This document shows positions 22,651 to 34,244 of a DNA stretch of 64,000 nt, in pieces (positions within the stretch are counted from its first letter, which is position 1; every line of letters starts with the position of its first letter). The notes under the pieces were generated by a model that was given only the letters and a program-made list of their open reading frames with translations, ran no database searches and had not been told where the DNA came from. The stretch covers positions 5,469,176 to 5,533,175 of the forward strand of contig NW_024037056.1 of assembly GCF_015706575.1 (NCBI RefSeq). Reading direction: 5' to 3'. The translations under genes and the position numbers were made by a program. This stretch comes from Patiria miniata. Its lineage: Eukaryota > Echinodermata > Asteroidea > Valvatida > Asterinidae.

Positions 22651-22932
22651 TCAATGAGATGAATCCCTTGGCTCAATCTCACAAGCGAATGACACAATGT
22701 CCGAGCATCGTAGCAAAGCTTGCTTCTGGACACCGATTGGCGTTTCTAAGTCTCTAACTTGGAAGCGAAGAATATCGACGTCGGATGTGCCAAAGGTCGC
22801 GCGCACTGATGTCCGTTCCTGCAGGTCAAATGCCACTTTCCGTCCTGACATTGCCACGAGCGTTTTGAGAAATCGTTCTCTGAGAAACGCCCTGGCTTCT
22901 TGTTGCTTCGGATCATCCAGTTCAAGCTCCAT
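22651..22932 (-). CDS. GEMIN7: Gem-associated protein 7 (SMN complex)
   Basis: A single coding exon encodes 93 aa, with stop TGA at 22653-22651. The Sm-like core matches vertebrate Gemin7: ARAFLRERFLKTLVAMSGRK near the start, then FGTSDVDILRFQV, LETPIGVQ and ALLRCSDIVSF. Gemin7 pairs with Gemin6 through Sm-type folds inside the SMN complex, which loads Sm rings on spliceosomal snRNAs. A splice acceptor (CTATGCAG on the minus strand) ends 8 nt before the ATG, and a good donor (AAACAG/GTAATT) lies at 23161/23160, so a 5' UTR intron of 22941-23160 is likely. Human Gemin7 is 131 aa with a longer N-terminal extension. An extra upstream coding exon is possible but not seen. Confidence 0.93.
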   Translation of the reverse strand: MELELDDPKQQEARAFLRERFLKTLVAMSGRKVAFDLQERTSVRATFGTSDVDILRFQVRDLETPIGVQKQALLRCSDIVSFACEIEPRDSSH

Positions 22933-23160
22933 TTTTGTATCTGCATAGGAAGATATGCATAAAATAATTTATTGATTAAAAGTTTACATGCAACAGCCGT
23001 ATATCCTTATCAGTATGGCAAGTAAAATGTGCCAGACGGCTGTTATCAGAGCATAAACGTTAAAAATGCGGTATAAATCATTTCGTTCTTCGTTCATTTG
23101 TCATTCGTTACTTTCATCGCCAAATACCTCAAAGGGTTCAATTTAAATAGTGTTAATTAC

Positions 23161-23537
23161 CTGTTTCTGCCTTTAGTTTAGGAAAAACATTCCCGAAATA
23201 TGATGAAAATCCCAAACAATGCAACAATTTAATAGCAAAATTGTTGAACACATATCGATCGTCGATGACCGAATTGCTGGTTTTTGACCTTCGCACATTT
23301 TCACTGGTACCCGAAACTATTAAATCCCGATCCGTTTATGTGTAACACTAACGGAAACCAAGGAAACCAAAGGTCGACGATCTCGAGTGCTCATCAAAAC
23401 CGGTCGGCGCGGCGCCGGTGATTTGACAGATTTGTTTCCAAATTAACCCCCAGTTTTTCACGCACTGGGGATGGAAAATAGTCATCGGACTCAAGAATTC
23501 AAAAGACTGAGGAGAAAATAAACAAACTGAGTACAAA
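23161..23537. promoter_or_regulatory. Bidirectional promoter region of GEMIN7 and TTC39C
   Basis: Only about 375 bp lie between the inferred GEMIN7 5' UTR exon and the TTC39C ATG, which read away from each other, so both transcripts must start here. No TATA element is obvious. A GC-rich patch (CGGTCGGCGCGGCGCCGG) is at about 23400-23417. The exact start sites cannot be read from sequence. Confidence 0.6.
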
Positions 23538-26500
23538 ATGGCTCACAGTTCGACCGGGAGTTTCGAGAAATTGGAGAGCCAATGCGAGGATTTGAGTTTG
23601 GAGGACGGAATCCAAACCGACGATGTGAAATTGTCTCTGGTTGCCATCAATTTGTTGTTGAATAATGGCTTCAAAGAGTCGGCAGAAATATTCAATAAAT
23701 ACAGGTAGGTGTGTGTGGAATGTGTGGAATATGCCTATTGCGGGGATGGATACAGATTTTTTGAAAATAGATTATTGAATTTGCTGGAATTTTAGTGGAA
23801 ACAAGTTGAAGTGGCGATGTCTGATTTTCTAAATGGGGGAGGGGCATGGCCCGGACGGGGGGGGGGAATAGAATGGGGACCAAAAAGCAAGGGTTATTTA
23901 ATTGTATTAATGGAGTAATTGCGGAAAACCCTGCCACTCGAACATGTCGAAAGTCACCCCCTAAAATTGGCTACGCAGTCAAGGAGCTAGAAATAGTCCA
24001 AAGTAGGCCTAGCTCCCGGATTGAGTCAAGGAGGGACGAAAGAGGGCGCTATTTTGGTGAATCAGTACATGCAGCGTTAATTGAATGGGGATGATAAAAA
24101 AAAAGTCAAGTCCAAAGTAGCCTAGCTCCCGGGAAGTGATTACACGGTACAAGTGGGAAGCGCACGCGTCATGTGGGTGAGCAGTCAAGCGTGACTCTGT
24201 ATCCGTGCAGCTGGCTACGAGATGAGATAGCTGAGTGGCGGTGAATTCTGCAATTGTGCCGTATTCATATTACATGTGTTACTGTTTTCGTCCAAAAATG
24301 TAGAATTCGAAGCGAAACTGTATTTATTAAAACCCTAACCCCCTAGGCCCTTGTTGCTTACAACCATCCTCAATCCTCCAAAATCCTCCAAAATTTTTCA
24401 ACTCCGCCTAAATTTTTCAAAATTGTCAGACAGTCCTGCCTCAAAATGCATTCATCCTCAATCCTCCAAAATCCTCCTCATCCCAAAACTTTGCACTCGT
24501 GTTTAAATGAAGGATAACCAACGCCAAATCCTTCAAAATCATCAGACAGTCCTGCCTCAAAATGCATTCATCCTCAATCCTCCAAAATCCTCTTGTGCTT
24601 CATTCACCATTCATCCTCAATCCTCCAAAATCCTCATGTGCTTCAATCACCATTCATCCTCAATCCTCCAGAATCCTCATTTGATTCAATCACCATTCAT
24701 CCTCAATCCTCTAGAATCCTCCAAAACCGCCAGGAGGATTTTGGAGGAGTGAGGTGGGTTAGGGTAATTTGTTTTAATGTTTTGTTTGAATTTTGCAGGC
24801 ACTACAGCCCACTCATGAGTGCGGGAGCAAGCTTTGTCCAGTTCATGGTAAATTAATATTCACAGTGTAAACATTTGATGTAAAAACGTACAGAGCGTCG
24901 AATTCCTTTTACTTACTTTGTGAACAGTACAAAACTTTGCTGATCAAACCAATATTTGCTTGTCTGTTATTCCCAGAATGCCATGATGACCTTTGAAGAT
25001 GACAAGATGGACGCTGCCATGGAGTCACTCAAGGAAACGGAGAAACTCTGCGTGACCAGCGAGGGCTTCATGAAGTCACTGAGGTCAAAGGTCATGCGGC
25101 GCAACTCGGCCACCAAGCCGTACGCGCAGCTCGGGTTTGAGGATCGCATCCAACGGCAGATCATTACAGCGGATTGTCAGCTGTACGCGGCGCTGTTGAC
25201 GTTCTCTCGAAGCGAGGTCTCGGGTTTCTTCAAAGGGGGCTGGCTCATACGCAAGGGGTACAAGATCTACGAGAAGGTCTACAAGGAGATTACGCGCCTT
25301 TACGCATTGCGCGGCAAGGACAGTCCGGTCACGGGGACGCCCCCGACGATGATTGACGAGAACTCGGATGCTGTTCCTCCGGAGAACAACGGCGACGAAG
25401 TGACGGATGAGATCGGCCTGGAAGTCGCATCTGATGCGGACTCGGAAGCGAGCGATCACGGCGAAGTTCCGGACGAGACGTTAGCGCGTCTGTGCGGGGG
25501 CGTGGCGTTTGGTTACGGACTCCTCCAGCTGTGTATCTCCATGATGCCCCCCAGCCTGCTCAAAGTGGTCAACCTGCTGGGTTTCCGCGGCAACCGGGAG
25601 TTCGGGCTGAAGTGCCTGCGGCTGGCTAGTCACAGCCAAGATATGAAGGCGCCGTTGGCAATGTGAGATTCTTTTCACTCTTTGAGAATGACAATGAAAG
25701 CCAGTTTTCCATTCTACACACCCTAGTCCCGGGTGATGAGCAAATTTTCAACTTGAGTACTCCCAAAAGAAATTACGCAGAAGTTGTCAAGTACTCGCGA
25801 GCAATTGATAAAATTCCCACACAAAAAATGACAATGATGCATATTTTTTATGTGTTTTCATTCAAAGTGACATCCAAATTTACTCACCCTTTATAGTTGT
25901 TACCTCTGCTCGAAATAACAAAAATTCAAAATATCAAAAAGTGGAAATAACAAAATTGTTTCCCTTTTTATCTCTTTCTTTAAAATTCTTGATCAGGTTA
26001 TCCCTGTTGTGGTATCACACTGTCGTCCGTCCATTCTTCGGTCTTGACGATGCCAACACGCAGACCTGTATCCAGGAAGCACAGTGCATACTGAAGGAGA
26101 ACGAAGCCGAGTACGCCAAGTCCGCCCTGGTCATGTTCTATCAAGGACGGGTAGAAAAACTCCAAGTAAGCAAATTTATTGAAGCTGTGATGTTCATTTT
26201 CAATTCGGCTATCCACAATGCAGTGCGCCACCAAGAGTTTGCCACTCTTGGGACGAGAGAGACATTCAACTCATCTTTGAGTTATCCAAAAATCCTTTCA
26301 CACTTGCATTTCTCTTGAGTCCCTGGAGAAATCCATGTGGGTCCCTTGAGAAATTTACTGCATACAAGTGAATAGAAGTCGTTTCACATTGTCGTTTTTG
26401 ACTTTTTCAGCGGAATATTCACAAGGCATTGGAGACTTACAACACGGCCCTAGAGGCCGCCAAGGACCAGCGAGAGATCCAACTCATCTGTGTCTACGAG

Positions 26501-29500
26501 ATTGGCTGGTGTAATCTCATGATGCTGAACATGGAGGAGAGCATGCTGGCATTCGCAAGGTAAATTGATATTTCACACAATTGTTAAACCCTAACTCCCT
26601 AGCGTCTTTTACTAGGAACTGGACCAATTCCATCAAAATCCATCATTCACTGTGCGTCTAATACAAAACTGTACATGACAATGAATCCACCACTGACGCC
26701 CTGGTTGACATTCTTGGACTTGCTACACATGGCTTTGATCACAATAGCAGTACAGGAAGCTAGGCAAAATCAATCGGATACCCCTAGCACTGCTTCAGGC
26801 CATTAGGCCCAAGTCCATCATACTCCATCAATATTTAGTCACGCCAGGCCTTCTGGACCAAGCCCCCCAAAATCCACCAAAATGGGGGGATGGATTTTGA
26901 GCGAGTTTGGGGAGGTTAGGGTTAACATGGGTCCCTTGAGAAAATTGTAAGCGAAAGATGTTTTTGTAGGTAAAACCTCCTCCGAAAGTCATTTCACACG
27001 ATCATATCTCATGGGTTCCTTGAGAAAATTGCAAGCGAAAGACGTTTTTGTAGGTAGGACCTCCTCCGAAAGTCATTTCACAGATCGTTTCTCATGGGTC
27101 CCTTGAGACGCGTACTCATTCAGGCAATTGCAGCTACGCGATGTCACGCGCTGAACTGGTGAATAATTGGCACCGGGCACGTGTGTGCGTCGTGTCAATG
27201 CTTGCACGCACCCATTCTCTAATTAAAAACGAACTACCAATGGAAATTTTGAAAAATGTGTCTAAATCTTTGGAAATGACCTTCTTTTATTGTTTAAAAT
27301 GACAGCATGCAAGAAAGAATAATTTCACAGGGAGTTTAGTGCCATTACAATCTTGTAGCCAAGTATGTTTTTCAACAATATTTTCGTCAGTTTCTTTTTG
27401 GATAGCTGCAGATGATGTACTCTACAGGTCTTCAACTTGATTAATGGTCGTGAAATATTAGCTGCATTGTCTAAACTTTTGACAATTGTCTTTTGCTATT
27501 TTATTTACAGAATGAAGGAAGATTCCAAATGGTCCAAGTGCTACTATGGATACCTAACTGGAGGTAAGATCCCCTAGTGAATTTGAAGAAAAGCCTTTGT
27601 TTTTGTTCTGATTTTTGTTTTTGCTTCTTTTTTTTAGTCGTTCTGTCCCAAATCGTATAGAATTTGTACACGTTTTGTTTCTTTGAGTCGTGGAAAAACC
27701 TTTGCTTTTGTTCCGAATATTTTTTATTTTTTTTGGCTTCTTCTTTTAGTTGTTCTGTCCAAAATCCCATAGAATTTGTACACGTTTTGTTTCTTTGTGT
27801 TGTGGAAAAGCCTTTGTTTTTGTTCCGATTTTGTTTTCTTCTTTCCTCTTCTTTGGTCCTTCTTTCCCAAATCCTATAGACTTTGTACACGTTTTTATCT
27901 TTGTGTTGTCAGTTTGTCAGGGGGCCTTGGGCCAAGTTGAGACGGCCCAGGAGCTGTTCAGGGAGGTGCCTGATCTAGCGAAGAAGAAGAGCAGCCATCA
28001 ACAGATTGAAGCCTTCCTCGTCCGAAAAGTGAGTAGCCTGATTGCAGTCAGTGCCTATTTGTGGATTCTGGCCTGGCCTTCTAACAGTCTTTTTGTATTG
28101 GATTTTACCCTTCGCCGACACATTTCAGAAATAATAATAAACACTGTATACTCAGTGTTGTCCGAGGGCTTGGAGAACAAGCTTATACTTGGGTGGGACT
28201 CGAACCCACAACATTTTTTTCTTCCTCTCCTGCTGAGGCTACGTCAAAATTACTTGGCTTCGGCTTTAAATTACACATGCGCCTATGGAAGAGGCTGCAG
28301 CCACTTTCCATCAGAGATTATAAACTTTTCCAATTTTAACTATAACTCCCTGAGCCTTTTTGCTAGGATGCAACCTCAAACCTGCTAAATCCTCCAACTG
28401 CCTAAAAAAAGCATTCAGCCTCAATCCTCCAAAATCATCCGTAATTTCTTGAATGTGGTCCCTCGAAAGGGGTGACCCGCATCAATTCTTCAAAATCCTC
28501 CGGCAATCACTCTCAATATGCCAGTGACATCTTGGAGCAGTGCGGAGAATTTCAAGTATAATATAGGCCTAAATTTATGCTTTTCCCTCCACATTCTCAA
28601 GTATGAAGCAATATTCTTTGTTGACGAGTTCTTCACTCTAACAGTAATTCAGGCTTTCTAATTTTATGGAAACACTGAACATTTATTCTCATCGTAAAGT
28701 TTTGTTTGGATCTAATATAAAACAGGAGGCGAAAATGGGACATTAAGTGTATCGTACAATGCGGCGCGGCCCAGATTTCGGACACAGATTTGTATTCCGC
28801 TTATTTTCCATTTTTTTTTTTTTTTTGCCCATTGGCCAGTTTCATCTCTGTCCCATAGACAAGTATTTTGGACAATACCAAAATGCACTGGATTTTTTTG
28901 TCAGATATTTTATGGTCTCAATTGTTTTTTTTTTCAAACAGGCCCAAAAGTTCAAGAAGACCATGCCGACCACCAAGCAGTGCATGATTATGGCCATAGA
29001 GGTGTTGTATCTGTGGCGAGCACTGCCAAACTGTAGCAAGGAATGTCTGGAGAGTATGTACAAAGGTAAGTCATCGGGACATTAGGGGGTTTTTTTTGGT
29101 GGGGGGACTACAAAGCATGACCGATCCTTGCATGATTGATTTTTTTATGTTCTGTCACTAACGACTTCTTCATTCCTAACAATGGGGGTGTGGCCATTTT
29201 GTGTAAATAGGACTGTCCGTATCAACCTCGTTCCCATGGGTACGAGATCTTGCTGCGCCATGTTGTTTCCCATCATGCCTTGCGCGATCTCAACCCCTGG
29301 ATTTGTCTCATTTAAATGTGTCTAAATATGGCACATTATAATTTAGGCTGCAGTTTATCCGTTTTACGTGCCGACGCCATCTTGAAAATGTTGAAAGTTG
29401 TGTTTTTGAAGAATCAATCCTTTCAAACATAAAGTTTGAAGGTTGCGTTACTTAGCAAAGATTTGTATTAAATGTACGTACCCCTATCGTCCCTTTACAA

Positions 29501-31596
29501 CCGAAGATACAGGTTTTTTTTGAGCGGACAGGCATCGCGAGTTTTGAATAACAAAATATTTTCGTACGTGACGTGACGTGCATAGCACGCAAGCGCATTA
29601 TGGGCGCGCCCGTTGTGCAATCTTCAAAATGTGCACGCAATACGCTCTGAAAAGCCAGTCAGCATCGTTTACGTGTACATTACGGCTAGGGGTTAGTGAA
29701 GGAACGCTCACGCGCCCATGGAGTCGAGGCTGTGTCCTTATAAATTCGAACAAAAAGGCAGTTCCCCTTTGCTGCAGTAGTCACGCCCCCTCCCGCAGGG
29801 GTATCACAGCGTTGCGAATGTTTACAACCGTCAGGCGAACCATTGAACCATTTCTCGATTGCTGATTTGCTCCCTAGGAAAGCCTAGGGAGAAAATAGCG
29901 AAAAAGTTAAACCGCTGATACGAAATGGCCAAGACATAGGTGCGAGTAGACCCACTGGTCTAATTGTTGTGCCATTAGAGGGCGCTCTATGCACCATCCA
30001 CTATCGATCATTGGTTCAAGTGCAACAACTAACTTACGTAGAGCACGGATGTGGTGTTTCAGAGGTTACAGGTTCAAATCCCACTTCAATCAAATACTTT
30101 GTTGATTTAAATAATTTCAGAGTGCGAAGGCAACAAGGACCAAAATTTGAAGGCAGTGACGTGCCTTCTGAGAGGAGAACTCCACAAACACCAGGGAAAT
30201 AGGGAGGAAGCAATAAAGGTATAAAGTCATGTGTTGGTTAATGAACAAATTGATCACAAGTCAATCACAAGTCAAACACAAGTCAAACACAAGTCAAACA
30301 CAGGTCAATCACAAGTCAAACACAAGCGATAGTCAAACTCATGTCAAACATGGTCAATCACAAGTCCAGTGCATGTCTATCACAAGTCCATCACTAGTCA
30401 TTCACAAGGCAATCACCAGTCAATTACAAGTCAATCACAAGTCAATCACAAGTCAATCACAAGTCAATCACAAGTCAAGCACTAGTCCATCACTAGTCTA
30501 TCACAAGTCCATCACAAGTCAAACACAAGTCAATTACAAGTCAAGCACCAGTCAATCACAAGTCCACAAGTCAATCACAAGTCAATTACAAGTTAAACAC
30601 AAGTCAAACGCAAGTCAAGCACAAACAATAGTCAATCACAAGTCAATCACAAGTCAAACACAAGTCAAACACATGTCAATAGTCAAACGTCCAACAATAG
30701 TCAAACACAAGTCAAACACAAGTCAAACACAAGTCAATGTTCAAATATAAGTCAAACAATAGTCAAACACAAGTCAAACACAAGTCAATCACAAGTCAAT
30801 CACAAGTCAATCACAAGTCAAATACGAGTTGAATACAAGTCATTCACAAATCCATCACCAGTCAATCACAAGTCAATCACAAGTCAATCACAAGCAACAG
30901 GGGATGTGCAAATACAGCGAACAGCTTGTCATTTGACTTGGGATTGGATGACTTGCGATGATAACTCTGACTTGATGAATTCTTGTACCTCTGTCTTTAC
31001 GCCAGTGCTTCGAGGATGCGATGGTCTACGGAGCGGGCAAGAATCAGGAATCCTACGCAGCACCTCATGCTTGCGTCGAGCTGGGCTCCTTACTCGTTGG
31101 CAAACCTTTGGTGAGTTTTATAAAAAAAAAGCTTGTTTTCAGTTTTATAACCGTTGAAGTCATATCTGCTCCGCTCACAAGTACCCCCTCATTGGCAAAG
31201 AAAGTACAGTTGGGGGTGACCGACCAACGCCATCTTGCCTGACTGCAATTTTGCCGCAACGCGTGGCCACCACTAGCACTGCGTGTACATGGTTCAACTG
31301 AATCCCCTGGTGTACGTGCGTCACACACAAGGGACGATGCGCGTCAACCAGCGAAATGTCCCGCCCATGGGATGTCGGTGCTAGGTAAAAGGGCGCCCTC
31401 TTTCGTTGGCGCACGGAGCCCATAGTCCATATGATTCTTGTACTAAACGTAATTGTCTGTAATTCACCCACAGACTGCCAGTAAAGGGAAGTCTCTCCTC
31501 GTGAGGGCCAAGGATCACTACAAAGATTACGACTTTGAGCAACGTCTTCACATGCGCATCCACGCCGCCCTGCAACGTCTCAAACACGTGGAGTGA
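23538..31596 (+). CDS. TTC39C: Tetratricopeptide repeat protein 39C
   Basis: Eleven coding exons: 23538-23704, 24799-24847, 24977-25662, 25997-26165, 26411-26559, 27511-27563, 27913-28028, 28942-29065, 30121-30218, 31006-31110, 31474-31596; phases join to give 612 aa (human 583). Conserved TTC39C strings include NLLLNNGFKESAEIF, YSPLMSAGASFV, NAMMTFEDDKM, FGYGLLQLCISMMPP, LLWYHTVVRPFFGLDD, YEIGWCNLMMLNMEES and EVLYLWRALPNC. The family (IML2/TPR_39 fold) consists of helical TPR arrays; vertebrate TTC39C has been linked to cilium formation, and its molecular role is poorly known. Exon 9 (98 nt) was found by protein continuity, since it is too short to stand out as an ORF. An acidic insert (about residues 200-250) is longer than in human. 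Intron 1 and later introns hold TTAA elements; intron 9 holds a CACAAGTC minisatellite. Confidence 0.95.
24331..24767. mobile_element. TTAA-associated element with CCCTAACC ends, copy B
   Basis: Nearly identical to 12419-12868, with only a few substitutions and one short deletion near 24390. TTAA precedes the left end (24327-24330); the right end reads GGTTAGGGTAA, slightly eroded. It lies in TTC39C intron 1, immediately upstream of exon 2. Confidence 0.85.
26584..26925. mobile_element. TTAA-flanked element with CCCTAAC ends, diverged member
   Basis: 342 bp bounded by TTAA on both sides, ends CCCTAACTCCCTAG and GGAGGTTAGGG, in a TTC39C intron. The interior shows 'caaaatccaccaaaatgggg' mirrored near the right end, the same architecture as the 12419 and 24331 copies but a different sequence. 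Confidence 0.75.
28175..28210 (-). repeat. SINE B-box fragment, reverse strand, TTC39C intron 7
   Basis: GTGGGACTCGAACCCACAAC is a reverse-strand B box and T arm. No matching A box could be placed with confidence. Confidence 0.4.
30240..30895 (+). repeat. CACAAGTCAA minisatellite in TTC39C intron 9
   Basis: More than sixty roughly 10-bp units (CACAAGTCAA, CACAAGTCAAT) fill the interval between exon 9 and exon 10. They encode a spurious 173-residue KSNTSQTQ-type ORF. Same family as 16490-17430 and 18330-18870 in ABHD3. Confidence 0.95.
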
Positions 31597-31629
31597 TCCG
31601 AGCCAAGTCCAGCTAGCGTAATTTTTATT

Positions 31630-31990
31630 CCTAGGAGGGTTAGGGGCAATGTCATGAATAATTCATGTTTATCCGTGAGAACGGACAATGACATCAACAG
31701 CATTGTTGTTACTTACTCAACTAGTTACAATACATTAAAGCATTTTAAAGAACGGTTGTCGTCGAGCTACCACACAGTAGCCTAGTGGATAGCGAGACGA
31801 GCTTATGGATACAAAGATCCCTGGTTCGAATCCACGTCGTCGCTGCTCATTTTCATCAGCTATTTTTCTTCTCCAAATTTATCACTGAGATAATTTTAAA
31901 TTAAGGGGAAAATAGAACGAGAACCTAAGTCTTGCAATGATTCAAAGGAAAAACTGAATTATGCATGACATTGCCCCTAACCCTCCTAGG
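31630..31990. mobile_element. Inverted-repeat element with 27-bp perfect ends, containing a tRNA-like SINE head
   Basis: The ends CCTAGGAGGGTTAGGGGCAA (31630) and its inverse finishing at 31990 are perfect over 27 bp, and weaker symmetry extends further out (GCGTAAT on the left, ATTACGC on the right). Inside, at 31768-31845, an A box TAGCCTAGTGGATAG and B box GGTTCGAATCC mark a tRNA-derived piece. It starts 34 bp after the TTC39C stop. Confidence 0.8.
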
Positions 31991-34057
31991 AAAACGATTA
32001 CGCATCCAGCTACCTTTACCTGCAATTTATCACAGCAATAGAACCTCCATTAGTACGACACGGGGTACAGGACCTTATCAGTAGTCATCCACCACATGAG
32101 TCTATGATGCTCAAAGTGAGGCGCCAGTGTACAAATAGACTGGTGCCTCTGACGCGGTGAGACTTTGTGTGGTGGTGACTGCTGGTGTCCTTGGGAACTA
32201 GACCAAGATGGTGGAAGTGTGAATATTATAATTATGTACAGGCATACCATCTTATAACCACTCTGTCTACCGCAATGCGCCCCTTATTACAGAAGAGTAT
32301 AATTTATGTGTCGTCAATTTGGGAAAATTATATCATCCATGATCCGCAATCCAGTGGTCACCTGACTATTATGGTCACATGACTATTTTATTGGCATCCC
32401 TTGCATAAAAAACCAGTTGATTGTAATCCTTTGTAGTAAATATATCCACGTTTCTATTGTGCCAATATATTTATCGCTTTAAATAATTCTGATTGTATGT
32501 TTGTTTTGAAAAAAAAAAAAACTGAAACGTTTTTTCCAAATATGCCTCATGCATAGCAGCTATCTTAGAGGAAAATCTTGTTGCGTAGCAATTAGGTGAA
32601 TTAAGTTTCCTTTCATAATCGCTCGTACCCTCCACCCTGCAAACAGGACGCTGGGACAGGCTGATGAATTCACGCTCTGATTGGACAGATTTTTGGTGAC
32701 CTGTGACATGCAAGTCATCACAGCCACGACCCCAACCTCGTCCCCAGTGCTTACTTTATTTCCAACCTTGCTTCCAATAGTAAGCCCTGGATAGGAGACT
32801 TTCTTCCTGTATCCTTATTCGATACTGCAATTTGCTAGTAATGGATTTATATCTTGCAGTTGGTGTTGTTAAATTCCAACGTGCATTACGTGTAATGCTC
32901 ATTGTAATTATAATTGCCAAAAATATTCCTTTCTTTTCCAGTTTGCTCATATTAATATGAAATGTGATACTGCACATTGGCGGGCCAGATTGTAACATTT
33001 TAAGTTCAAAAAAATTGTGCTTTCATAACTCACGGCGCGACGAATTGATGTTGTTTTTACTCCAGAGACCGCATACAAAAACAAACGCTAATGTAACATT
33101 CTTGCAGGCACCAGACTACGCCTCAGTTGCCATACGTGTTCAAAAATCTTGCACATGCAAATGATCTAATACCAGGGTGAGAGAGCAGGTAGTGGTGGTC
33201 GTGTACTGCTCGACACCCTGGGGACGAGGTTGCCACGACCCTGCAAGGTTTGAAGCGGCTGTTAAGACTGAATCATCACTCTTTTTATGCCCATTTCTAT
33301 TATTAATTTTTTTTGTTGAAAAGCATAATAATGTATAGGAAAATCTGTAAAACTTATCTGTTTTGTAAATGTTCAATTCCCGTCACATTCGCTCGGGCTC
33401 CGTTTTGAATTCACGAAGGGTCAACTTGCATATCAGGTGACACCTCGGAGCTGTATATTAAAGATGTGCGACGCTCAAATTTTGTTCACATGTTCCGCAA
33501 TGAAAAAGAAATCACATCCAGTATGGAATGTGTGCATGTCTATGAGAAAGTTTTAGGATAGCATTTGCGCGCATTGGCTAACTGCAGTCTTAAACAACTG
33601 CAGCCAGATGGGTTATACATAGGTCATGATAAATTACCCAGAATTCATCCCCACTTCCTTCACAAGATTCTGTGAAGCTCATCAGCCCTTACCAGCGTCC
33701 TGTTTGCAGGGCGGGGGTACGAGCGAACCTTTCTTAGTTAAAAAAAAAAGAAATAACTCAAAGAGTGCAATGGAATATTTGGTAATAAATATTTTTTTGT
33801 GGAAATGATTAAAGGTTTAAGAAAGAGATAATGCTTTTCACATTAATCATGATAAAAATTAATACATATACTTATCTTCAGGAAGGTCTATATGTTTACT
33901 GCTTTGAGCAATGATTTATATAATTTGTTGACCCTAGATCTTTGATCTCATTCATTATTGACAATAAGGTTTATATTCTAGTCTTCATCATTCATGTACA
34001 TTAGTGAAACATTCCTGTAATTATATGAATAAAAATGGATATACGCTTGTATGTGTA

Positions 34058-34244
34058 CAGTCGAGTCTCATTATAACAAATTCGTTCGGACCTAGCCAAA
34101 TTGTTTGTTGTATCAGAATTTTGTATTAAGAGGAACATCAGACCCATTCATTGTGCACATAACTGCACAGTCGGGACCAAGGCTTTATGTTTGTTATAAC
34201 CAGAATTTTGTATTAACAGAGTTTGTACTAATGAGAGTCGACTG
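34058..34244. mobile_element. Pogo/Tc1-like MITE, CAGTCGAGTCTC family, copy 2
   Basis: 187 bp, begins CAGTCGAGTCTCATTATAAC, ends GAGAGTCGACTG, and is flanked by TA. Closely similar to 7101-7274, with a few extra bases near the right end. Confidence 0.85.

Noticed and set aside
27750..28388. 212-codon ORF
   Set aside because: It is real TTC39C exon 7 (27913-28028) extended by intron on both sides; only the exon portion matches the protein family.
30229..30750. 173-codon ORF rich in KSNTSQTQ
   Set aside because: It is a frame through the CACAAGTCAA minisatellite inside a TTC39C intron, with no independent coding evidence.
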